A stretch of DNA of 5,817 nucleotides from JAJYKN01 sp045403145 (GTDB taxonomy: Bacteria > Nitrospirota > UBA9217), in the NCBI GenBank assembly GCA_045403145.1, contig JAXIPA010000080.1:1-5817 (forward strand). The letters run 5' to 3'. A program made the position numbers and the translations under genes. Shown in pieces: positions 1-5,734 of the stretch; within the stretch, counting starts at the first letter, position 1; each line of letters opens with the position of its first letter. Below the pieces are notes generated by a model, which had not been told where the DNA came from, made no database searches, and saw only the letters and a program-made list of their open reading frames with translations.

Positions 1-12
1 CCGGCATTCCGG
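1..12 (-). other. Short inverted repeat at window edge, possible cut-off terminator stem
   Basis: CCGG-CATT-CCGG forms a 4-bp stem with a 4-nt loop. It starts 12 nt beyond the stop codon of the GH15 gene (25-27). On the minus strand the base before the stem is G, so the stem could gain a fifth pair if the first base outside the window is right. A terminator would also need a T-run beyond the edge, which cannot be seen. Weak evidence. Confidence 0.2.
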
Positions 13-24
13 CTCTTGTCTGGT

Positions 25-2427
25 TCAACCCCTGTCGATCGCCACTTCATAATCCCGCTCTTCCCATTTTCCGCTCACCAGCCAGTAGAAGGTGAACCGG
101 ATCGGCGCTTCCTGGGACTCGGGTATCGGGATATCGACGAACCCGATGCCGAGGGCCGTAGGGGACGAGAGCGTGCTCTCCGCTGTCCGCCATTCGTCCC
201 GGGTCCACTGAAGCTCGAAGGAGGCAGTCGCCTGCACGCGGAGAATATAACCCGTTTTTACCGTGCGCGGCTGCCGGTTCGGCTTCCATATTTCAAGCAG
301 CTTATACCGCTTTTCTTCATCGAGATACCGGTCGGCGACCGCAGGGATCCGGTCGAACACCTGCCCGTCGGAAACGGACCGCAGTAGCTTGATATATTCG
401 GCATGGGCCCACATGAGGGGCATGGCCGCTCCGGTGGGCCGGCCCAGATACATGTGAATGCGGGGCCGGTCAGGTTCGTCCCAGACCTGCTCGGGCAGAA
501 GTCCCGTGGAGGAAGCGAAACCTTCCATCGCCCGGAGGTACGGGGCCGCACTCCGTCCGGCTGCCAGTTCGTAGTGTCCCCGCTCTCCGGTCAGGAGCGG
601 CCAGGCGCGTCCCCTGCCCCAGCCGAGGTAGGGTCCCCCGTCCTCGCGCTGACCGTAGCCGTCATGGTTATAGCGGTGCCAGCAGGGTCCGAAAGGGGTC
701 TCCACTTTTAGCACAGCATCGACGACACGCAGCGAATCAACGATGACGGGATCGTCCCACTTCCGGATACCGTAGCGGACCAGTTCGAGAAACCCGGCGT
801 CCACGATTTCCCGGGCAGGGTATTCCGTTCCGACGCCGGGCGGCTGGTTATGGAGGGCAAGGACGCCGTGGTTGGGGTCTTCGTCGGGCTGATAGTCCTG
901 GACCCCGACGGGATGAATGCGGATAAAATGCTCCCGGATCCCCGGAAACAGCGTGCCTTGCGTGGTTGCGGTCCACACCTCGATATGGCATTCCAGAAAA
1001 TCGGCGTATTCTTCGAGATACACGGCGGTGGCCTCATCCCCCCGGTCGCGGGCAAAGCCTGCCGCGCAGATCAGAGCGGCGATGTTCGCGGCAAGCGTGG
1101 ACGGCGAATAGCCGCTCGCTTCCTCCCAGCGCTCCTGCTGGGTCGCCGGGCCGTGGTGGATGAGATATTTCGCCGCGCGGATGACCATGTGATAGGGGTC
1201 GAACTCCGCGAGGGCGTTTTCCCGGTGCAGGCGCCAGGCCAGAAGGATCGGGAAGGAGACCTCGTCCAGTTGGATGCCGCGCCAGTAGGATTCCCCGTTG
1301 ATCCAGAAGTTCTGGGAAAAGCCGCCGTCGTCGTGCTGGGTGGCTGCGAGATAGATGAGCGCCCGAAGCGGCGTCTCCTTGTTTCCCGCGGCCAGGAGGG
1401 CCATTGCCGTGTTGACCATGTCCCGCGTCCAGACGAGGTGATACCCCCCGGTGTCCTCGTCGCCTTTCGACTCTCCCCAGGGGATGGAGAGCGACGCGAT
1501 GAACGCGCCGGGATAGGTTTTGTCTTCATGAGAGAGGAGAAGGCTTAAACTGCTGTGGTACAGCTTTCCTCCGTCGGCGTCCACTTCCCGTACGGGATAA
1601 ATCTTCCTGCACGCGCGGTTCCATTGTTCCACATACCGGCGGTGATGCTCATCAAAGGGAAATCCAAGCGCCTGAAACAGCGTGGCGATGGCGTTGTGCC
1701 GGCTGTCGCCGAAGGCCATGGCGAGGGTGAATTCCCGGCCGTTTCGGGGCAACAGCTCGCCGGTGAGCGCAATGTTGCCGTCAAGGGCCTGGTCGAACTC
1801 CCAGTCGAAGCGAAAGTTTTTGGCCAGGTCGGACCAGCCATCCGACGCCCCGACATACCCGCAGGAAAGACGGGTAAAGGGGATTGACGCGGCGAGCGCT
1901 AGCCAGACGCCTCCCTTTTCGGCGGCCAGGATCTCCCGGCCGGAGACCTGGAGAACGTAGCCGTTGTTGCCCTGCCCCCCGACCTGCAGGTGGGGCGCGC
2001 AGAGGGCATAGAAGCGGAGGCGCGAAATGAAAGCTTCGTCGCCGTCTATCCGCGTGTGCTGGAGCAGACAGGGAAGGTGCGGCGCGGCGATCACTTCCTT
2101 GGTGATCCGGTACCGTCCCTGAGGATCATGGTTCGTGATCTGATAAGCGAGCGCGTGATGCGAGACGCGGCGGGTCTCGGTCCGCAGATGACGCTTCTCC
2201 TCATGGAAAAAACTCTCTCCGTCCGATACGAGATACTGGAGATCACGGATCTGGGGCCGGTCGATTGTCGGATAATACACCTCGGTGACCACGCCGTTCC
2301 ACAACGTGAACCAGATACGGCTCGTAGCGGAATAAGCCGTCCCGACGCCGTCTTTGTTCCCCTGCGTCCAGCGGGGCTCGATGCCGGGTTTTCCGAATGC
2401 TTCGCGCAATCCTCGAATGATCGCCAT
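25..2427 (-). CDS. GH15 glucoamylase / glucodextranase-like glycoside hydrolase (800 aa)
   Basis: Inverting exo-alpha-glucosidase that would release glucose from the non-reducing ends of glycogen, starch or dextrins. Residues ~1-275 look like the beta-rich N-terminal domain of prokaryotic glucoamylases and glucodextranases (GVGTAYS, WFTLWNGVVTEVYYP). Residues ~290-690 look like the (alpha/alpha)6 catalytic barrel: WTRD (333-336), HDDGGFSQNFW (365-375), ERWEEASGYSPST (432-444) with the probable general acid E435, and LLPEQVWDE (643-651) with the probable general base E646. Residues ~700-800 form an extra beta-rich C-terminal region. There is no signal peptide or membrane segment, so it should be cytosolic. 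The length suits the bacterial two-domain type plus a C-terminal module. The ATG at 2427 is 2 nt after the glucokinase stop, with GGAGA (2435-2439) 7 nt upstream. Whether alpha-1,4 or alpha-1,6 glucan is preferred cannot be told from sequence; 'glucoamylase' is the safer name. Confidence 0.93.
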   Translation of the reverse strand: MAIIRGLREAFGKPGIEPRWTQGNKDGVGTAYSATSRIWFTLWNGVVTEVYYPTIDRPQIRDLQYLVSDGESFFHEEKRHLRTETRRVSHHALAYQITNHDPQGRYRITKEVIAAPHLPCLLQHTRIDGDEAFISRLRFYALCAPHLQVGGQGNNGYVLQVSGREILAAEKGGVWLALAASIPFTRLSCGYVGASDGWSDLAKNFRFDWEFDQALDGNIALTGELLPRNGREFTLAMAFGDSRHNAIATLFQALGFPFDEHHRRYVEQWNRACRKIYPVREVDADGGKLYHSSLSLLLSHEDKTYPGAFIASLSIPWGESKGDEDTGGYHLVWTRDMVNTAMALLAAGNKETPLRALIYLAATQHDDGGFSQNFWINGESYWRGIQLDEVSFPILLAWRLHRENALAEFDPYHMVIRAAKYLIHHGPATQQERWEEASGYSPSTLAANIAALICAAGFARDRGDEATAVYLEEYADFLECHIEVWTATTQGTLFPGIREHFIRIHPVGVQDYQPDEDPNHGVLALHNQPPGVGTEYPAREIVDAGFLELVRYGIRKWDDPVIVDSLRVVDAVLKVETPFGPCWHRYNHDGYGQREDGGPYLGWGRGRAWPLLTGERGHYELAAGRSAAPYLRAMEGFASSTGLLPEQVWDEPDRPRIHMYLGRPTGAAMPLMWAHAEYIKLLRSVSDGQVFDRIPAVADRYLDEEKRYKLLEIWKPNRQPRTVKTGYILRVQATASFELQWTRDEWRTAESTLSSPTALGIGFVDIPIPESQEAPIRFTFYWLVSGKWEERDYEVAIDRG

Positions 2428-2429
2428 GG

Positions 2430-3476
2430 TTACGTCTCCGCGGGACAGGTTAAGGGACGCGATGAGGGTGATGCGCCATTCAAGTCCGCCGCATAAAGAG
2501 CTGCGCCGAACAGCGCTGCGCGGTCGTTCATGATGACCTTCACGGGAACGCGGGCGACTATGGGGGAAAGACGGCCTTTGTCCCTGAAGGCCCTCATGAA
2601 CGTACCCTCCTTCAGTTTCCAGATGATCTTCGGTGCGATACCGCCGCCGATATATACGCCCGCCGAGGCCATGACCTGGAGCGCCAGGTTCCCCGCTGCC
2701 GAGCCGTAAATGGACGTAAACATTTCAAGCACAGCCTGGCAGAGCCTGCTTTTCCCGAGGCGGGCCGCTTCGGTTATCACCACGGCGGGGTCTTCCTGTT
2801 CCAATTGCATGCCGAGCCAGCGAGGCTCTTTCCCGAAAGCGGAGGTATCCTTCAAAAACTGGTATATATTGAAAAGCCCCGGACCTGACAGGATTCGTTC
2901 GTAGCTCACATGGCCGAAGCGTTCGAACAGATACCGGAGCAGGCCCAGTTCCAGGCGGTCCTTCGGCCCGAACTCGGCATGGCCTCCCTCGGACGGACAC
3001 GGAACATGCCGTTTTCCGTCCCAGAATAAAATGGCTTCGCCGAGACCGGTCCCGGCGGATAAAAGCGCGCTGTTCCCGGCCGCTTTCCCGCCTCTGTTCA
3101 GAACAGCGAAATCATTTTTTCCCATGGCGCTGATGCCGCGGGCGTTCGCCACAAGGTCGTTGACAACGGAAACATCCGGGATGGACAGGAAGCGTCTGAG
3201 CGCCGGCTCCGATATCTTCCAGGGAAGGTTGGTCGCAATGGCGGTACCGTTGACTACCGGGCCGGCCACGCCGAAACAGGCCGCCTGAATGTGCCCGGAA
3301 TCTACAGGAAATGCTTCGACGACCCTTTCGAGGCCGCTGTAGGCCGCGCTGGGAAATTCCCGCTCCTGAAGAAGCCGCATGCCGTTTTTCGATAGCCGAA
3401 ACACTCCGAGCCGCGTTTTTGTGCCGCCGACGTCTCCTGCAAGAACAAGGGCTGGTCGTGAGGCCTTCTTCATCAT
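2430..3476 (-). CDS. glk: Glucokinase, Glk family (ATP-dependent)
   Basis: Phosphorylates glucose to glucose 6-phosphate in the cytosol. Motifs follow the bacterial Glk family (Pfam Glucokinase type, not the ROK repressor type): phosphate-1 loop LAGDVGGTKTRLGVF (12-26), AGPV with TNLPW (71-74, 82-86), VVNDLVANARGI (104-115) with the probable catalytic base D107, adenosine/phosphate motif SAGTGLGEA (140-148), EGGHAEFGP (163-171) with glucose-binding E163 and H166, SGPGLFNIY (197-205), and GVYIGGGIAPKI (273-284). The 348-residue length is slightly above the usual ~320, the excess being a short C-terminal tail. The frame opens with two ATGs, 3476 and 3473. The GAGG just upstream is 1 nt from the first and 4 nt from the second, so 3473 is the likelier start, giving one residue less. 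It precedes the GH15 gene by 2 nt, so glucose made by that enzyme would be trapped immediately. I found no convincing promoter between this gene and the radical SAM gene upstream. Confidence 0.95.
   Translation of the reverse strand: MMKKASRPALVLAGDVGGTKTRLGVFRLSKNGMRLLQEREFPSAAYSGLERVVEAFPVDSGHIQAACFGVAGPVVNGTAIATNLPWKISEPALRRFLSIPDVSVVNDLVANARGISAMGKNDFAVLNRGGKAAGNSALLSAGTGLGEAILFWDGKRHVPCPSEGGHAEFGPKDRLELGLLRYLFERFGHVSYERILSGPGLFNIYQFLKDTSAFGKEPRWLGMQLEQEDPAVVITEAARLGKSRLCQAVLEMFTSIYGSAAGNLALQVMASAGVYIGGGIAPKIIWKLKEGTFMRAFRDKGRLSPIVARVPVKVIMNDRAALFGAALYAADLNGASPSSRPLTCPAET
2435..2439 (-). promoter_or_regulatory. Shine-Dalgarno of the GH15 gene, inside the end of glucokinase
   Basis: GGAGA on the minus strand lies 7 nt before the ATG at 2427, within the last codons of the upstream glucokinase gene. 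The glucokinase TAA (2430-2432) and this ATG are only 2 nt apart, so translational coupling is likely. This site supports 2427 as the start. Confidence 0.7.
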
Positions 3477-3558
3477 ACCTCGAAAGAGAATGAATTTGTC
3501 AGGTTGAAACCAAAGAGAACGGCAGATAAATCGACACCAGGCCTATGGTGCAAGGCTG

Positions 3559-3576
3559 AGCAGGCGACCGCCTGCT
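3559..3576 (-). promoter_or_regulatory. Candidate bacterial SECIS element (selenocysteine insertion hairpin)
   Basis: On the minus strand AGCAGGC-GGTC-GCCTGCT forms a perfect 7-bp stem closed by a GGUC tetraloop. It begins 16 nt after the in-frame TGA of the arsS gene, which puts the loop 23 nt downstream of that codon. Known bacterial SECIS elements are hairpins just 3' of the UGA, with G and U in a small apical loop that SelB contacts; from memory the E. coli fdhF hairpin also has a GGUC loop, about 18 nt after its UGA. A U lies unpaired at the base of the stem, beyond which one more G-C pair can form. No T-run follows the hairpin on either strand, so it does not look like an intrinsic terminator. 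The rest is inference from structure and spacing. Confidence 0.8.
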
Positions 3577-4537
3577 ACGTCGTCGCGCCCACTCACGTGG
3601 AACCCTGCCCCGCTGTACAGCCGTAACAGTGATCGTCTACCGCGATTGCCCTGTGAGACAGGGCCGCATAATCGAACCCGGAAATGTGACGCGGCGCATC
3701 GGGTGCGGTCGAAAGTCCGAGCGCCTGGTTGAAGTCGCAGTCATACAGGTTCCCGTTCCATCCCACATTCACGAGATGTCTGCACATGATCCCGTCGAGA
3801 TTGGCCGGATTGAAGGCGCTTGAAAGCTTGCCCAGGTATTTATCGAGATTTCCCGTCCTGCCGAGAAATTCCTTGAATCTGCCGACCGGCATGTTGGTGA
3901 AGGTATAGAGACGGGTGAAGGATATACCGAAACGGTTCTTGAGCTCACGCTTGTATTCGGCCTCAAGCGCGCACTGGGCCGGCGCGAGGAACATACCCTG
4001 GGGATTATAGACGAGGCAAAGCGAAAGGCCTGAGGGACCGTCGCCGTAGCCGAGACTGTTCAGCTTCCGGAGGACTTCGACGCTTTTCCTGAACGCGCCT
4101 CCGCCCCTCACGCGGTCCACGCCGTCTTCCAGATAGTAGGGCAGCGACGCGATCAGCTCCACGTTCCGGCGCCGGTAGAATTCCGCGAGATCACCCATTC
4201 CCTCTTCGGAGAAGATGGTCAGATTGGTGCGCACGATAACGCGGCGGCCGGCTTTGTTCGCCTCGGTGACGAGCATGCGGAAGTTCGGATTCAACTCCGG
4301 CGCGCCGCCGGTTATGTCCAGGGCGTCAATGGGATTATCCAGAAAGACACGTAAGACGCGCCCGGCGGTCTCCGCATCCATGGCCTCCGTGCGCGCCGGT
4401 CCTCCGGACACGTGGCAGTGCTTGCACGTCATATTGCAGCGGTAGCCGAGATTGACCTGGAGAATTTTGATATCCAGCGCCCGAAGCGGTTCAGCATTGA
4501 CGGCCCGGAGTTCCTGTTCAAACTTCATCGTGGTCAT
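3575..4537 (-). CDS. arsS: Radical SAM protein ArsS (arsenosugar biosynthesis type), probable selenoprotein
   Basis: Radical SAM enzyme whose family is thought to transfer an adenosyl-derived sugar to methylated arsenic on the way to arsenosugars. The [4Fe-4S]/SAM motif is CNMTCKHC, with C34, C38 and C41, followed by the SAM-binding segment TGGAPELNP (76-84). The C-terminal Cys-rich domain (DUF3641-like) has C252, C267, C304, C307 and the family signature CYGCTAGQGST (304-314). Conventional translation stops there, at TGA 3593-3595. Reading that TGA as Sec315 adds U-V-G-A-T-T and ends at TAG 3575-3577, giving 320 residues and a family-like tail; a SECIS-like hairpin follows. The start at 4537 has GAGGG (4550-4554) 12 nt upstream, a long spacing; an ATG at 4528 is also possible. 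It lies 62 nt downstream of the AhpD-like gene and probably shares its promoter. The reaction is inferred from the family; no arsM is in view. Confidence 0.88.
3593..3595 (-). other. In-frame TGA probably read as selenocysteine (residue 315 of ArsS)
   Basis: The codon follows CYGCTAGQGST. ArsS proteins normally continue there with Cys and a short tail rich in Gly and Ala. After this TGA the same frame encodes V-G-A-T-T and then stops at TAG (3575-3577). Cys-to-Sec replacement is known in this family, whose database name includes '(seleno)protein' as I recall it. The hairpin downstream supports recoding. Confidence 0.8.
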
Positions 4538-4599
4538 GCGATCAGAGTTCCCTCGCTGTTCTTATGCTGCGGAAGGTTCCACACCCGTTGGAAATAATG

Positions 4600-4932
4600 C
4601 TACAGCGATGTCCGGTCCACGGCGTTGTGTGCCTGAATGGTATGGATAAGCGATGCCCCGCCGCGTATAGCCGAGGCCGCGTGAACGGCCTCCGTAATAT
4701 GCTCCAGGCTCATTCCCTCTTCGAGACAGGCCTTCGTGTAGGCGTCAATGCAGTACGGACACTGGACCGTATGGGCGACCGCCACTCCAATGAGGACTTT
4801 TTCCCTCTTTGACAGTACGCCCGGCTCCAGGGCGGCGTTGTACCACTCCAGAAATTTCTTAAAGAGCGCGGGATTGTGCCTCCCAACCTCTCCAAAACGG
4901 TCCAGGTCTTCTGCCTTGTAGTAATCAGTCAT
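4600..4932 (-). CDS. AhpD / carboxymuconolactone-decarboxylase-like protein, arsenosugar-associated type
   Basis: A 110-residue, all-helical, cytosolic protein of the AhpD-like thiol peroxidase superfamily. The redox motif is CPYC (58-61), preceded by the usual KREKVLIGVAVAH helix (42-54), and followed by the conserved second helix EAVHAASAIRGGASLIH (81-97). In AhpD of Mycobacterium the motif is CxxC followed three residues later by a relay His. Here that position is Tyr65 (CIDAYTKAC), with an extra C69 nearby, so classical AhpD peroxidase activity should not be assumed. The close match to the family named 'arsenosugar biosynthesis-associated peroxidase-like' and its position directly before arsS suggest a redox or thiol partner of ArsS. 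Both redox residues are ordinary Cys codons (TGT, TGC), although Sec-containing AhpD-like proteins are known. The start is well supported by GAGGAGA (4938-4944) 5 nt upstream and by an extended -10 promoter about 35 nt before that start. Confidence 0.88.
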   Translation of the reverse strand: MTDYYKAEDLDRFGEVGRHNPALFKKFLEWYNAALEPGVLSKREKVLIGVAVAHTVQCPYCIDAYTKACLEEGMSLEHITEAVHAASAIRGGASLIHTIQAHNAVDRTSL

Positions 4933-4937
4933 TCGTA

Positions 4938-4944
4938 TCTCCTC
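4938..4944 (-). promoter_or_regulatory. Strong Shine-Dalgarno of the AhpD-like gene
   Basis: GAGGAGA on the minus strand, 5 nt before the ATG at 4932. It is the best ribosome binding site in the window and fixes the start of the first gene of the ars-type operon. Confidence 0.8.
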
Positions 4945-4974
4945 TTCCTGAGCATGGGGTTCATCATGGAATTG

Positions 4975-4983
4975 ATTATATCA
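4975..4983 (-). promoter_or_regulatory. Extended -10 promoter for the AhpD-like/arsS operon
   Basis: The minus strand reads TGATATAAT, a perfect TATAAT with the TGn extension. Transcription would start near 4968, leaving a leader of about 35 nt before the ATG at 4932. The -35 region is poor (AGCACA at 4998-5003 with a 17-bp spacer, 3 of 6 matches), which is usual for extended -10 promoters. A short inverted repeat, ATCA-N6-TGAT (4963-4976), overlaps the -10 and start site and might be an operator, but its arms are only 4 bp. Confidence 0.65.
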
Positions 4984-5057
4984 CAGGGGCGTCGCTCTGT
5001 GCTTTTCACGGTAGGAAAGAGGAAGCTCAAACCGTATATTTCTCCCGAACTTTATTC

Positions 5058-5085
5058 TTTACTTTTTTCGGAATTCATCTATAAT
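5058..5085 (+). promoter_or_regulatory. Sigma70-type promoter for the repeat protein at 5173
   Basis: TTTACT (5058-5063, 4 of 6 matches to TTGACA), a 16-bp spacer and a perfect TATAAT (5080-5085) lie in a stretch clearly richer in A/T than its surroundings. Transcription would start near 5092, giving a leader of about 80 nt before the ATG at 5173. It points away from the ars-type promoter; the two -10 boxes are about 100 bp apart. Confidence 0.65.
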
Positions 5086-5172
5086 TTTCCGCAATCATGG
5101 CACACGCGCTTCCTGGAACTTTCCTCAAACGTGGCGGAAACGGCGGGTCGATCAAACCGGGCGGGGGCGGCA

Positions 5173-5577
5173 ATGGTTCAAAATAAAATAGTGATTCAGC
5201 GTGTGGACGGCAGCGTAGTAAAGGGGACCACCTCCGACTTCATGCCCAACAAGGAGGTTTTTCACCTCGTGCCGGCTGATGCACCGCCGGATGGAAAACC
5301 GCTGTCCGTTATTATCAAGGATCTAAAGGCGGTGTTCTTTGTGAAAGATTTTATGGGAGACCGCCACTACCGGGATAACAAAGAGTTTGACGCGGCGAAG
5401 CCTGCTCCCGGGAAGAAGATCAGAGTGGTCTTTCGTGACGGAGAAATATTGATCGGCACGACACAGGGCTACCAGCCAGGACGTCCCGGGTTCTTTGTCG
5501 TGCCGGCTGACCCGAAGTCCAATAACGACCGCTGCTACGTGGTTTCTTCAGCTACCCGTGAAGTTTCATTCATCTGA
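5173..5577 (+). CDS. Small protein of two tandem repeat units, DUF6982-like
   Basis: A 134-residue soluble protein of unknown function with no signal peptide or membrane segment. It consists of two copies of one unit. Residues 5-57 begin KIVIQRVDGSVVKGTT and continue to FHLVPAD and KAVFFV; residues 82-134 begin KIRVVFRDGEILIGTT and continue to FFVVPAD and REVSFI. Shared positions are the DG turn, GTT, an aromatic-x-P stretch, F-x-(L/V)VPAD and a terminal beta strand, suggesting two small beta barrels. The pattern resembles DUF6982 proteins, which in my recollection occur in deltaproteobacteria, sometimes with PilZ domains; the assignment is tentative. The open frame extends left to 4876, but that part overlaps the AhpD-like gene and both promoters and does not read like protein. 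ATG 5173 is chosen because the first repeat begins right after it. Its ribosome binding site is only a G-rich run (5160-5170). GTG 5128 is a less likely alternative. Confidence 0.8.
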   Translation: MVQNKIVIQRVDGSVVKGTTSDFMPNKEVFHLVPADAPPDGKPLSVIIKDLKAVFFVKDFMGDRHYRDNKEFDAAKPAPGKKIRVVFRDGEILIGTTQGYQPGRPGFFVVPADPKSNNDRCYVVSSATREVSFI

Positions 5578-5660
5578 ATGTTGCAGCCAAACCTCTGATC
5601 CCGACGCGTCACTCCCGACCGCGTAATGATCCCACGCCAGCCCACCCTGCCCCTGGTAAA

Positions 5661-5707
5661 CGTAAAAGGAAAAAATAAAACCGCTGTCTCCGGACGGAAA
5701 CAGCGGT
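5661..5707 (-). terminator. Rho-independent terminator of the right-hand minus-strand gene
   Basis: ACCGCTGT (5680-5687) pairs perfectly with ACAGCGGT (5700-5707). After one C-A mismatch, three further pairs (TCC 5689-5691 with GGA 5696-5698) close a GGAC loop. On the minus strand the stem is followed by TTTATTTTTTCCTTTT (5664-5679). It lies about 27 nt after the stop codon of the partial gene at 5735. The plus-strand side has no T-run, so it should end transcription only leftwards and does not serve the plus-strand gene ending at 5577. Confidence 0.88.
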
Positions 5708-5734
5708 CGATATGATTGCTCGGAAAAAACCGCT

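Noticed and set aside
16..387. A 123-residue plus-strand frame at the left end
   Set aside because: Antisense to the C-terminal region of the GH15 enzyme, with low-complexity Arg/Pro/Gly-rich content and no motif.
850..1548. A 232-residue open frame on the plus strand
   Set aside because: It lies wholly antisense to the GH15 gene, whose frame has conserved catalytic motifs through this region. The antisense translation has no recognisable domain and is the usual shadow of a GC-rich gene.
3510..3560. Possible promoter for glucokinase on the minus strand (TTGCAC with TTTATC)
   Set aside because: Both boxes match poorly (3 of 6 each) and no better pair was found in the 98-nt gap. The gene may be read through from arsS or use a promoter I cannot recognise.
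3559..3576. Hairpin after arsS as an intrinsic terminator
   Set aside because: No T-run follows it on the minus strand (next bases CAGCCTTGCACC) or on the plus strand. Its loop and spacing after the TGA fit a SECIS better.
4876..5172. Upstream extension of the plus-strand repeat protein by 99 residues
   Set aside because: It would overlap the AhpD-like gene start, both promoters and an A/T-rich stretch. The sequence does not resemble the repeats that start right after the ATG at 5173.
5596..5633. Direct repeat TGATCCC (5596-5602 and 5627-5633) and palindrome GACGCGTC (5603-5610)
   Set aside because: Too short to mean much in GC-rich DNA. There is no third copy and no link to a gene or promoter.
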